From positions 61,452-125,451 of the forward strand of contig CAVTNU010000040.1 in assembly GCA_963736175.1 (NCBI GenBank): a stretch of 64,000 bases of DNA, written 5' to 3'. Positions 8,332 through 16,807 of the stretch are shown here, in pieces (position 1 is the stretch's first letter; each line of letters begins with the position of its first letter). The notes beneath the pieces are model-generated. The model worked only from the letters and a program-made list of their open reading frames with translations. It ran no database searches and was not told the DNA's origin. Source of the stretch: Rhodoblastus sp963736175. Lineage in GTDB: Bacteria > Pseudomonadota > Alphaproteobacteria > Rhizobiales > Beijerinckiaceae. The position numbers and the translations under genes were made by a program.

Positions 8332-8907
8332 TCAGCGATTCTGTCCAGGCGTCCAAAGAACATCGGCTTTGCCTTTTTCATTCGCATACCGCGCGGCGAC
8401 GAATAGAAAATCCGACAGCCGATTGATGAATTGCAAAGCCGGCGCGCTGACGCTTTCCGGCGATTGCGCCATCATCGCCACCATGCGCCGCTCGGCGCGC
8501 CGGGCGATGGTTCTGGCCAGATGCAGCGCGGCGGCGGCCGGCGTTCCGCCAGGCAAGACGAAAGAGCGCAAGGGCGACAGTTCGGCGTTGAGCAGATCGA
8601 TTTCGCGCTCGAGCCGCTCGACCTGGGCGGCGACAACGCGCAAAGGCTCGAATTGGTATGTGGGCGCCGCCGGCGTCGCCAGATCGGCGCCAAGATCGAA
8701 CAGGTCGTTTTGAATGCGCGCCAACATCGCGTCGATCTGCGGCGCGTCCGCCGTCGACAAGCGCGCCAGCCCGATGGCGGCGTTGGTTTCGTCGACTTCG
8801 CCATAGGCCTCGACGCACGGGTCGTCCTTGCGGCGGCGCTCGCCGCCAACGAGGCCGGTTTGCCCGTCATCGCCCGTTCTCGTGTAAATCTTGTTCAACC
8901 GCACCAT
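8332..8907 (-). CDS. Cob(I)alamin/cob(I)yrinic acid adenosyltransferase, PduO type
   Basis: Transfers the adenosyl group of ATP to reduced cobalamin to make adenosylcobalamin. The N-terminal ATP-binding signature YTRTGDDGQTGLVGG is followed by VEAYGEVDETNAAIG and the helix FVLPGGTPAAAALHLARTIARRAERR that holds the catalytic Arg of PduO-type enzymes. The length (191 residues) is typical. The start at MVRLNKIYTRTGDDG has AGGAG six bases upstream; the open frame continues to 9021 but the extra residues are not family sequence. No other B12 gene lies in the window, so it probably serves methylmalonyl-CoA or ethylmalonyl-CoA mutase elsewhere. Confidence 0.93.
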   Translation of the reverse strand: MVRLNKIYTRTGDDGQTGLVGGERRRKDDPCVEAYGEVDETNAAIGLARLSTADAPQIDAMLARIQNDLFDLGADLATPAAPTYQFEPLRVVAAQVERLEREIDLLNAELSPLRSFVLPGGTPAAAALHLARTIARRAERRMVAMMAQSPESVSAPALQFINRLSDFLFVAARYANEKGKADVLWTPGQNR

Positions 8908-9113
8908 GTCGCGCGCTCCTGAACCGGGAATCGCCGGCCGCACATCGCCCTTGCCTTGTCCTCGCAGCCACGGAACGCCGCCAATGGCGGACCGACGCGA
9001 CAGCGCGTCAATCGGCGCCAACGACAGGCGGGTCCGCCAGCCGCAATATTGGCCAGACCGAGCGGCGACGCCAGCGCGAAGCCGGCAAGAGCGAGGAAAA
9101 GAACGCTATCCAT
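8895..9113 (-). CDS. Possible decayed twin-transmembrane small protein
   Basis: A short frame directly upstream of, and overlapping, the adenosyltransferase gene. The first half has a hydrophobic helix (VLFLALAGFALASPLGLANI), then GGPACRWRRLTRCRV. This lines up by eye with the small twin-transmembrane-helix proteins commonly found next to this adenosyltransferase in Rhizobiales (pattern GLxNM..GG....QxLMRxRV). The expected second helix is missing: after PPLAAF the sequence turns polar and Cys-rich, while the +1 frame gives PWLRG. It is therefore either a divergent gene or one broken by a small deletion. Recognition comes from memory of neighbourhood and pattern, so it is tentative. Confidence 0.35.
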   Translation of the reverse strand: MDSVLFLALAGFALASPLGLANIAAGGPACRWRRLTRCRVGPPLAAFRGCEDKARAMCGRRFPVQERATWCG

Positions 9114-9199
9114 GGCCGGCCCCATTTCTTTTTCCAAGCTTTATTCTTTCCGCGGCCTGGATTATTTCGCGTCTGGATATCTTGCGGGTTGGCGCGCGA

Positions 9200-11815
9200 T
9201 CAATAGGATCGCAGCAGCCGCTCCAGATAATCGAGCTCATCGTTCGGCCGCGACGGATCGGACAGACGCCGGCGCAATTCCTCCAGCACCTTGCGCGCGC
9301 GCAGCGCGGCGCTGGCCTCGACGCCGCGCCCCCGGCGCAATGCGCCGCGCCCGTTTTCGCCCGGCGAATCGGAATCGCCGTTCGGATCGACGCCCATTTC
9401 ATCGCCAGCGCCCTTGCCGCCACGAGCCTCGCCCTGTTCGCCGGCGCCGCCCGGCATCTTTTGCGCTAGGGCGCGCGCCCCCGCCCGCAGGCCTTCGAGC
9501 GCCCGGCCCTGGGCTGCCGAGGCCGCTCCGCCCTCGTTATTCTTCAACGCCTCTTGCGCTTCGCCCATGGCGTCCTGCGCCTCGTCAAAACCTTTCTCCG
9601 TCGCGCCTCCCGCCGATTTGAGACGATCCTGCATTTTCTGGAGACGCTCACGCAATCGCTGTTGCCGCTCGACCAGCGCCGGATCGGCAAGATCGCCGGA
9701 ATCGCCTGGATTGCCGCCGACCCGCGGACCCGCGTTCGGCGGGCCGCCCATGACGTCGCCGTTTTCGTCGTCCGGCGCGCGTCCAGCCTCCTCATTCGGT
9801 TCACCCGGATCGTTTACGCCGTCACGCGGACCCTCTTGCGGCCGGCGCGCGCGACGAAAGGTTTCGTCGCGCAGATTTTGCTGCTCGCGCATCAGTCTGT
9901 CGGCCTCGCCGAGAGCGCGTTGGCGTTGCGCGTTGGCGGGATCGGCCCCCTGGCGATCCGCGAACTGCAGATTGTCGAGAATATTTTGAATATCCTCCAG
10001 CATTCGCCGCGCGCCTTCCTTGTCGCCCGCAGCGGCCATTTCCGCCATTTTGTCAAACATGGCCTTGATCTGCTTCTCGGTGACCACGCGCCCGCCCTTG
10101 CCGCCGGCGGCGCCGGCCTGCGCCGGCCGGCGGCCCAATTCGGCAAGAAAGGCGTCCATCGCCTTGCGCAATTCCGCCGTCAGCGCGGCGATCTCTTCGG
10201 GCGGGGCGCCCTTGTTGAGCGCATCGCGCAGGGCTTTCTGCGCGGCGCGGACATTGCGTTCGGCGTCGGTCAGGTCGCCGTCCTCGATGCGCTGCGCCAT
10301 TTCGCCCAGCAGATCGGCGACGCCAAGCAGATCGCTGTCGTCGCTGGCGTGCGCCAGTCGCGTCTGGGCCAAGCGCAAACCCAGAAAAACGCCGGCTTTC
10401 GGCATGAACGTCTCGGGCGCCAGCGTCAAAGCTTCGAGCGCGACGAAGACGTGAGCCTTATCATCCGGCGCCATCACGAGATCGCGCCTTTGTTCGGCGA
10501 GCGCGCGCGCCAAGGGATCGGCGAGCGGACGCGCCGGCGCGACGATCGGCGCGGGCGCCGTCCGGCCCTCGTTGCCGGCTTCATCGCGCACGATGAGGAC
10601 AAGTTCGGCCGGCGCCCCGGCATAGGCGCTATCGGCCCATTCCAGCGTGCTCTTGGCCTCGCCGACGCCGCCGGGCGGCAAGTCCAGCGCGCCCGAGGGC
10701 GGCGGCGACAGCACGTGATCCGAAACGGGCTTGTCGCGCCAGCGCGGACGAACGATTTCCGCGCGCGCGCTTGATGCGCCGTAATCGTCGTCGATGGCGT
10801 AGGATAAGGTCAGCACGCCGCGCGCCGAGACTTTCGGGGCCTCGGTCAGACGGATGGTCGGCGCCCTGTCGGGGATCGCGGCCAGGGAAAATTGCGCCAG
10901 CTTTCGACCCCGCCGCGACACGTTCAGACGCCCGTCGCCACGCAGAACAAAGCGGGCCTCCTCGATCGTCCTGGCTCCGGCGTTCGACCGCCTGATCGAT
11001 TCGGTCTGGCCTTCAACCGCCTCGTTTGCAGGCTCCTGAGCTTGCAGCGCGCCTTTTGCTTCAACGCTGACGCCGGCGTTGGCGCTTTGCCGCAAAACGA
11101 CGACGGAACCGATCGGCGCGGCGATCGGACGATCATCCTTGGCGCCCTCGAACGAAAGGGGGATGGGTGGGCGCCCGGTATAGGCCGGCGGATCGATCCA
11201 GGCGTCGACGCGATAAGGCGCTTCGCCCGCCCCTCCCGCGCCCCAGTCGAATGCGTCGGCAAGACGATCGGATATGTCCGGTCCAGCGACAAAAAGCGCG
11301 CCGACGAGTCCGAGCAGCGCCAACGCGCGCAGGGCGAACGGATCTCGTTGCGCCAGATCTGGCTTTGGCGCGATGGCGAACAGGCGAACGGCGCGCTTGC
11401 TGGCGCGCGCCAGATGCAGCCGCCAGAGCGCAGCGGTTTGCTGATCGCTCGGCCCATTGGCCAGCGCGTCGGCCAGCGTCGTCGCCGGGCGATCGTCAAG
11501 ACCGGCCGCCGCGTCGAGACGCGCGCGGGCCTTGGCGGCGTCCGGCCAGCGCAGACGGATCATCGGCCACGCCAGGATCGCCAGACCGACAAGGAAGGCC
11601 AGCACGCCCACGATGCGCAGGAGCGGCGGCGCCGCCAGCCAGAGACCGGCGAAAGACAAGGCGAGGAAAAACGCCGCCAGAGTCAAAATCGACGCGAGAA
11701 CGCGCCAGAACTGCTCCCAGAACAACGCCGCCTGCGTCAGCAGCGTCAGGCGCGCCAGACGCGAACGGCGCAGCATGGCTACGGCGGACCTGACCCTGAA
11801 GCGCATGGTGCTCAA
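9200..11815 (-). CDS. TIGR02302/DUF4175 family membrane protein
   Basis: Large 871-residue alphaproteobacterial protein of unknown function. Two or three N-terminal transmembrane segments (about residues 25-90) and another near 170-185 are followed by a long periplasmic or cytosolic part with WIDPPAYTGRPPI, a Glu/Ala-rich helical region, and a Gln/Gly/Asp-rich low-complexity stretch (about 620-820), ending DELDYLERLLRSY. Overall architecture and lysA linkage match the family I know as TIGR02302. The frame opens at a TTG (11815); an in-frame ATG three codons on (11806) is an equally good start. No catalytic motif was recognised. Confidence 0.85.
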   Translation of the reverse strand: MSTMRFRVRSAVAMLRRSRLARLTLLTQAALFWEQFWRVLASILTLAAFFLALSFAGLWLAAPPLLRIVGVLAFLVGLAILAWPMIRLRWPDAAKARARLDAAAGLDDRPATTLADALANGPSDQQTAALWRLHLARASKRAVRLFAIAPKPDLAQRDPFALRALALLGLVGALFVAGPDISDRLADAFDWGAGGAGEAPYRVDAWIDPPAYTGRPPIPLSFEGAKDDRPIAAPIGSVVVLRQSANAGVSVEAKGALQAQEPANEAVEGQTESIRRSNAGARTIEEARFVLRGDGRLNVSRRGRKLAQFSLAAIPDRAPTIRLTEAPKVSARGVLTLSYAIDDDYGASSARAEIVRPRWRDKPVSDHVLSPPPSGALDLPPGGVGEAKSTLEWADSAYAGAPAELVLIVRDEAGNEGRTAPAPIVAPARPLADPLARALAEQRRDLVMAPDDKAHVFVALEALTLAPETFMPKAGVFLGLRLAQTRLAHASDDSDLLGVADLLGEMAQRIEDGDLTDAERNVRAAQKALRDALNKGAPPEEIAALTAELRKAMDAFLAELGRRPAQAGAAGGKGGRVVTEKQIKAMFDKMAEMAAAGDKEGARRMLEDIQNILDNLQFADRQGADPANAQRQRALGEADRLMREQQNLRDETFRRARRPQEGPRDGVNDPGEPNEEAGRAPDDENGDVMGGPPNAGPRVGGNPGDSGDLADPALVERQQRLRERLQKMQDRLKSAGGATEKGFDEAQDAMGEAQEALKNNEGGAASAAQGRALEGLRAGARALAQKMPGGAGEQGEARGGKGAGDEMGVDPNGDSDSPGENGRGALRRGRGVEASAALRARKVLEELRRRLSDPSRPNDELDYLERLLRSY

Positions 11816-12013
11816 ATGCTGGAGGCTCCCGAACTACCCCTGCCCGCGGCGCGCCGTATCGAGCATGATCCCAACGAGGCGCCAGACGTCCAGGACGACG
11901 TCGCGCCGTTCAACAATACTCGCCGCCAACGATCTGATTCCGTTGAAACAGGCCCCGGCGATCATGACGCAACCACATCGCGCGGCTTTCGGCCGCCCGC
12001 CTCGACCAATAGT

Positions 12014-13282
12014 CTACGCCAACCACGCCGGAATTTTGTCGAGTCCGATCAGATCGTCGAAAGAGCCGCGCGGACGAATGACCGCCCACTTCTCGCCGTC
12101 GACAAGAACTTCGGGAACGAGCAGGCGCGAATTATAGGTGCCGGCCTGCACGGCGCCATAGGCCCCCGCCGACATGATCGCGAGCAGATCGCCGGCGCGC
12201 GGCTCGGCCAGGGTTCGCTCGCGCGCCAGATAATCGCCGGTTTCGCAGACCGGGCCGACGATATCGGCGAGGATCGGCGCGCCCCCGCCCTGTTCGGCCG
12301 CCGGCAGAATGTCGTGATGGGCTTCATAAAGCGTGGGACGCACGAGATCGTTCATCGCCGCGTCGACAATGATGAAGTTCTTGGCCGCGCCGCGTTTTAC
12401 GTAGATGACGCGCGTCGCCAAAATTCCGGCGTTGCCGACGATCAACCGGCCCGGTTCGAACAAAAGCTTGGCTCCGAGCGCGTTAGTGTGGCGACGCACC
12501 ACCTGCGCGTAAAGTTCGGGATGGTAGCTTTGCGGATCTTCCTTGGCCGAATAGGGAATGCCGAGTCCGCCGCCAAGATCGACATGGTCGATGCTGTGGC
12601 CGTCGGCGCGCAGGGCGCGGACGAAATCGGCCAATAGCGCGAAGGCCTGATCGAAGGGCGCCAGATCGGTGATCTGCGAGCCGATGTGCATGTCGACGCC
12701 GGCGACTTCAAGGCCGGGCATATCCTTGGCGCGCGCATAGACGTCACGGGCGGCCGAGATCGGAACGCCGAATTTGTTTTCCGATTTTCCCGTCGCGATT
12801 TTCGCGTGGGTTCTGGCGTCGACATCGGGATTGACCCTGATCGCGACGCGCGCGCGCTGACCGCGGCTTGACGCGATCTGCGCGATGCGTTCGAGTTCAG
12901 GCTCGGATTCGACGTTGAAGCAGAAGATATTCGACTCCAGCCCGAGCGCGATTTCGCGGTCGCTCTTGCCGACGCCGGAAAAGGTGATCTTTTCGCCCGC
13001 GACGCCGGCCGCCAGAGCGCGGCGCATTTCGCCTTCGGACACGACGTCCATGCCCGCGCCAAGGCGCGCCAGCAGAGTCAGCACGGCCTGATTGGAATTA
13101 GCTTTCATCGCGTAGCAGACGAGCGCGTCGATGTCGGCGAAGGCGGCGGCGAACACCTGATAGTGGCGCGCGATCGTCGCCGAACTATAACAATAGAACG
13201 GCGTTTCGACTTGGCGGGCGATATCTTGCAGGGCGACCTGTTCGGCGCAAAGCGCGCCGCCGCGATAGTTGAAGTGATGCAT
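12014..13282 (-). CDS. lysA: Diaminopimelate decarboxylase
   Basis: 422-residue PLP enzyme, the last step of lysine synthesis (meso-DAP to lysine). The PLP lysine is in CYAMKANSNQAVL. The phosphate-binding glycine motif DLGGGLGIPY and the active-site CETGDYLA and GAYGAVQAGTYNSR are present. It begins MHHFNYRGGALCAEQVAL, typical for rhizobial LysA. Downstream lies the TIGR02302 gene, with about 200 bp between them that holds nothing recognisable. The lipoprotein gene and argH lie upstream on the same strand. dapD of the same pathway is at 34342, unlinked. Confidence 0.96.
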   Translation of the reverse strand: MHHFNYRGGALCAEQVALQDIARQVETPFYCYSSATIARHYQVFAAAFADIDALVCYAMKANSNQAVLTLLARLGAGMDVVSEGEMRRALAAGVAGEKITFSGVGKSDREIALGLESNIFCFNVESEPELERIAQIASSRGQRARVAIRVNPDVDARTHAKIATGKSENKFGVPISAARDVYARAKDMPGLEVAGVDMHIGSQITDLAPFDQAFALLADFVRALRADGHSIDHVDLGGGLGIPYSAKEDPQSYHPELYAQVVRRHTNALGAKLLFEPGRLIVGNAGILATRVIYVKRGAAKNFIIVDAAMNDLVRPTLYEAHHDILPAAEQGGGAPILADIVGPVCETGDYLARERTLAEPRAGDLLAIMSAGAYGAVQAGTYNSRLLVPEVLVDGEKWAVIRPRGSFDDLIGLDKIPAWLA

Positions 13283-13385
13283 AATGCCTGGCTTCCGGGT
13301 CCCGCCTCAGGCGAAATTTACGCCGGGTCTTTTACTTTGACGATCGATTGTGGATGCAAGCGACGCGGTTTTACAAAAAACCTTA

Positions 13386-13709
13386 TCAAAGCAACGGATC
13401 GAGGACGAAGGACTGTTTGGGGGCCGAATCCTTCAAGGACCTCGACATCGCGTCGGGCAACCCGACAACGCGCGAACCGGGCGCTATCGGACGCCCGGTC
13501 ACCGGATCGATGGAGGTCAACCCGGCCGATTGCGCGCCGGTTTGATTTTGCGTCGGGGCGGCGGCCCGCGCGGGTTGCGCGTCGCTGGTTTTTTTGGACG
13601 CGTCCGGAGCGTTCAAGGCGACCGGAAGGCCATTGCGCCCGCAGCCGCCAAGCGCCAGCGAACCGGCCACGGCGGCCGCCAGGACCGCGATTTTGATAAG
13701 GGACTGCAT
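13386..13709 (-). CDS. Small lipoprotein, LptM/YifL-like
   Basis: 107-residue predicted outer-membrane lipoprotein. The signal peptide MQSLIKIAVLAAAVAGSLAL ends in lipobox LGGC, and the mature protein begins CGRNGLPVAL. That fits the short 'CG.xG.L' N-terminus of LptM/YifL-type lipoproteins. The rest is Ala/Pro/Gln-rich and probably disordered, with a conserved-looking SIDPVTGRPIAPGSR and a C-terminal FVLDPLL. The start at 13709 is chosen because it gives a complete signal peptide; the frame stays open upstream. It lies between argH and lysA, as in many Rhizobiales. Assignment to LptM (a helper of LptD assembly) is inference from the N-terminal pattern. Confidence 0.8.
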   Translation of the reverse strand: MQSLIKIAVLAAAVAGSLALGGCGRNGLPVALNAPDASKKTSDAQPARAAAPTQNQTGAQSAGLTSIDPVTGRPIAPGSRVVGLPDAMSRSLKDSAPKQSFVLDPLL

Positions 13710-13806
13710 CGAGTACAAGGGACCACTGCTCCAGCAAACTGCCGCACTATATCCGATCCTAAACGCCGATGCGAACGCCGATTGAGCAATCGCCGCCGCC
13801 GCCGTC

Positions 13807-15195
13807 CTATTTTTCCCGCGCGAGGCGCGCCCGCCAGGCTTTCGCCTGGGCGCGCACGTTGTCGGGCGCGGTCCCGCCGTAACTCTTGCGGCTTTCGACC
13901 GATTTTTCGACGCCCAGAACCTCGAAGGCCGCCTGGGTGATCGTCGGTTCGACTCTCCGCATTTCCGCAAGCGTCAGGTCTTCGAGCCCCTTCTCCCCTG
14001 CGGAAGCGAGGCCGACGAGGCGGCCGGTGACATGATGGGCCTCGCGGAAAGGCAGACCGAGCACGCGCACCAGCCAATCGGCCAGATCGGTCGCCGTCGC
14101 GTAGCCCGAACCCGCCGCCGCCTTCATCCGCGCCAGATTGGGCGTCATGTCCGCCACCATGCCGGTCATCGCGGCGATGCAAAGGGAAAGCGACTGCAGG
14201 GCGTCGAAAGCGCCTTCCTTGTCCTCCTGCATGTCCTTGGAATAGGCGAGCGGCAGCCCCTTCATGACGACGAGCAGGCCGGCCAGATCGCCAATGACGC
14301 GGCCCGATTTGCCGCGCACCAGTTCGGCGGCGTCGGGATTGCGCTTCTGCGGCATGATCGAGGAGCCCGTGGTGAATTTATCCGACAGGGCGACGAGCCC
14401 GAACTGCGGCGTCGTCCACAGCACGATTTCCTCGGCGAAGCGCGACAGATGCGTGGCGGCGATCGCCGCGCCGGCCAGCGTCTCCAGCACGAAATCGCGA
14501 TCCGATACGCTGTCGAGCGAATTGGCGGTCGGCCGGTCGAAGCCGAGCGCTTGCGCCGTCGCGTCGCGGTCGATGGGAAAAGACGTTCCGGCAAGCGCGG
14601 CCGCGCCGAGCGGACATTGATTGAGCCGCGCCCGCGCGTCGGCGAACCGCCCGCGATCACGCGCGAACATTTCGACATAGGCCAGTAGATGATGGCCGAA
14701 CGTGACCGGCTGCGCCGATTGCAGATGAGTAAAGCCAGGCATGACGGCGCCGGCGAAGCGTTCGGCTTTGTCGACCAGCGTCGCTTGCAGCCCCGCCAGC
14801 TGGACGTCGATCTGATCGATGGTGTCGCGCACCCAAAGCTTGAAGTCGGTCGCCACCTGATCGTTGCGCGAACGCGCCGTATGCAGACGCCCTGCGGCGG
14901 GACCGATCAGCGTCGCCAACCGCGATTCGATATTCATGTGAATATCTTCGAGTGCGCGCGAAAAGGAAAAAGCGCCGCTTTCGATTTCGCGGCCGATGGC
15001 GTCGAGACCGTCGCTGATCGCCCGCGCATCCTCCGGCGACACGATACCGGTTTTCGCCAGCATGGCGACATGGGCCTTCGATCCGGCGATGTCCTGACTG
15101 GCCAGGCGGTAATCGAAGCCGATGGAGGCGTTGATCTCCTCCATGATCGCGTCGGGGCCGCTTTCGAAGCGGCCGCCCCACATCTTATTGCTCAT
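13807..15195 (-). CDS. argH: Argininosuccinate lyase
   Basis: 462-residue cytoplasmic enzyme of the fumarase/aspartase superfamily that splits argininosuccinate into arginine and fumarate. The family signature is SSIMPQKRNPDAAELVRGKSGR (about residues 278-299). The substrate loops HTARSRNDQVATDF and GFTHLQSAQPVTFGHHLLAY, with the catalytic His, are present. Starts MSNKMWGGRFESGPD. It is divergent from tlpA with a 196-bp promoter region between, an arrangement common in Rhizobiales. Confidence 0.97.
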   Translation of the reverse strand: MSNKMWGGRFESGPDAIMEEINASIGFDYRLASQDIAGSKAHVAMLAKTGIVSPEDARAISDGLDAIGREIESGAFSFSRALEDIHMNIESRLATLIGPAAGRLHTARSRNDQVATDFKLWVRDTIDQIDVQLAGLQATLVDKAERFAGAVMPGFTHLQSAQPVTFGHHLLAYVEMFARDRGRFADARARLNQCPLGAAALAGTSFPIDRDATAQALGFDRPTANSLDSVSDRDFVLETLAGAAIAATHLSRFAEEIVLWTTPQFGLVALSDKFTTGSSIMPQKRNPDAAELVRGKSGRVIGDLAGLLVVMKGLPLAYSKDMQEDKEGAFDALQSLSLCIAAMTGMVADMTPNLARMKAAAGSGYATATDLADWLVRVLGLPFREAHHVTGRLVGLASAGEKGLEDLTLAEMRRVEPTITQAAFEVLGVEKSVESRKSYGGTAPDNVRAQAKAWRARLAREK

Positions 15196-15391
15196 TTGCG
15201 CTCCGCTGCGCCCAAAGAGCGCGTTCGGATTGAATTGGTCCGGCGAACATTTTCCGACGATCTGTCCGGCCGCCTATTTTATTCAAATGGACCGATCGGC
15301 TCGGCCATTCCGACGCGTGATTGGAATTTAGCGGGATATTTGCGAAAATCTCCACTCATGCGTCGGCGCTTCCGCTATAGGACAAAGGCAA

Positions 15392-16096
15392 ATGGATAAT
15401 CAAGAAGACCCGCAAAGCGAAACGCCGATGGCCGATCCCGCGCAAATGCGCAGAATCGCCCGCAAATTGATTTTGCCGCATGTCTTCATCGTCGCCGCCG
15501 CCGTCGCCGCCGCGGTTTTTTTCGTGCTGCCGGCCCTCCGGAACGAGATGGACAGGCGCCAGACGCCGGAAGCCAGCCAATGCGCCGCCTCGACGCGGCT
15601 GTCCGCCGCCCTGGCGCCGCTCGCGCACGGCGAAATCGCGGCGCTCCATCTCGCCGCAGCGCCAGAGCCCATGCCGGCGCTCGCTTTCGCCGTCGACGGA
15701 GAGCCGTTCGACCTCAGCGCGCAGAAGGGAAAAATCGTCCTGCTCAACCTGTGGGCGACATGGTGCGTTCCCTGCCGTCAGGAAATGCCGGCGCTCGACC
15801 GCTTGCAAGGCAAGGCCGGCGGCAAGGACTTCGAGGTCGTCGCGCTCAATCTCGACAAGACGCGGCTTGAGCGCCCGAAGGCCTTTTTGAACGAGGTTGG
15901 CGTGAAGAACCTGAAGTTTTACGCCGACGCCAAGGGCGAAGCCCTACAGAAGCTTCAAAAAACGGGAAAAGTCGTCGGATTGCCGACGACTTTTCTTGTC
16001 GGACGCGACGGCTGCGCTGTCGGCGTTCTGGCCGGCGGCGCGACCTGGGACGGCGCCGACGCGCTCGCACTGATCAAGGCCGCCGTCAAAGGCTAG
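15392..16096 (+). CDS. tlpA: Thiol:disulfide oxidoreductase, TlpA-like
   Basis: 234-residue membrane-anchored periplasmic thioredoxin-fold protein. A short cytosolic N-terminus (about 30 residues) and one transmembrane helix (LILPHVFIVAAAVAAAVFFVL) are followed by a thioredoxin domain with active site WCVPC in NLWATWCVPCRQEMPALDRL and the cis-Pro in GLPTTFLV. TlpA reduces protein thiols during cytochrome oxidase assembly, and its place divergent from argH matches Bradyrhizobium tlpA. A perfect 12-bp hairpin lies inside its 3' end (15967-15994). Confidence 0.92.
   Translation: MDNQEDPQSETPMADPAQMRRIARKLILPHVFIVAAAVAAAVFFVLPALRNEMDRRQTPEASQCAASTRLSAALAPLAHGEIAALHLAAAPEPMPALAFAVDGEPFDLSAQKGKIVLLNLWATWCVPCRQEMPALDRLQGKAGGKDFEVVALNLDKTRLERPKAFLNEVGVKNLKFYADAKGEALQKLQKTGKVVGLPTTFLVGRDGCAVGVLAGGATWDGADALALIKAAVKG
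15967..15994. terminator. Terminator-like perfect hairpin inside tlpA
   Basis: Two perfect 12-base arms (15967-15978 and 15983-15994) are separated by 4 bases. The GC-rich 8-bp core is flanked by A4 and T4, so on either strand it looks like an intrinsic terminator. It lies in the last 45 codons of tlpA (encoding KVVGLPTTFL). It could end antisense read-through from the convergent purL-bolA-grxD transcript. Function is inferred. Confidence 0.5.
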
Positions 16097-16118
16097 TACC
16101 TGTGGACGCCCGCGCCCG

Positions 16119-16454
16119 TCAGGCCGGCGCTTTTACCGGCACGCCGGCCGCCTTGAGATGGCCGACCAACTCGCCCGACTGGAACATCTCGCGCACGATG
16201 TCGCAGCCGCCGACAAATTCGCCCTTGATGTAGAGCTGCGGAATGGTCGGCCAATTGGCGAATTGCTTGACGCCTTCGCGGATCTCCTGATCCTCGAGCA
16301 CATTGACGCCCTTATAGGGCACTTCGAGCACGTTCAGGATTTGCGCCACTTGGCCGGAAAAACCGCATTGCGGAAATTTTGGCGTGCCTTTCATGAACAA
16401 AACGACGTCATTTGACGAAACGTCCTGCTTGATGCGTTCGATCGCGTTCGACAT
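16119..16454 (-). CDS. grxD: Monothiol glutaredoxin (Grx4/GrxD)
   Basis: 111-residue cytoplasmic glutaredoxin with the CGFS active site in KGTPKFPQCGFSGQVAQIL and the glutathione-binding WPTIPQLYIKGEFVGGCD. CGFS glutaredoxins bind a [2Fe-2S] cluster shared with glutathione and with BolA proteins. The bolA gene is 104 bp upstream on the same strand, behind purL, so a Grx4-BolA complex in Fe-S delivery or iron sensing is the natural reading. Confidence 0.97.
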   Translation of the reverse strand: MSNAIERIKQDVSSNDVVLFMKGTPKFPQCGFSGQVAQILNVLEVPYKGVNVLEDQEIREGVKQFANWPTIPQLYIKGEFVGGCDIVREMFQSGELVGHLKAAGVPVKAPA

Positions 16455-16558
16455 GATTTTTCCCTATCTGGCGGAGGTCAAGGCTCCGCAGTTCGAGCAA
16501 TTATCGCGCCAGCTTGGCGGCCGGCTTTTTAGAAAATAGGACAGTTTCGGCGACTTTG

Positions 16559-16795
16559 CTACGCCTGCGGCGCCGCCGTTTCAAGCGCCAGCGCATGCAG
16601 CGCCCCGCCGACATGGCCTTGCAGCGCGGCGTAGACAAGCTGATGCTGCTGCACGCGGCTCTTGCCTCGGAAGGCTTCCGATATGACCTGCGCGCGATAA
16701 TGGTCGCCGTCGCCAGCGAGATCGGTGATGAAAACTTCAGCGTCCGGCAATGCGGCCTTGATCATGTGCTCGATTTCGCTTGCTTCCATCGCCAT
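16559..16795 (-). CDS. BolA family protein
   Basis: 78-residue BolA/IbaG-type protein. Starts MAMEASEIEHMIKAALPDAEVFITDLAGDG and has the conserved C-terminal helix region FRGKSRVQQHQLVYAAL with the invariant His that co-ligates the Fe-S cluster with Grx4. The stop lies 104 bp before grxD and the start is 12 bp after the purL stop, giving a purL-bolA-grxD operon usual in alphaproteobacteria. Confidence 0.93.
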   Translation of the reverse strand: MAMEASEIEHMIKAALPDAEVFITDLAGDGDHYRAQVISEAFRGKSRVQQHQLVYAALQGHVGGALHALALETAAPQA

Positions 16796-16807
16796 CGGAT
16801 TTTTTCC

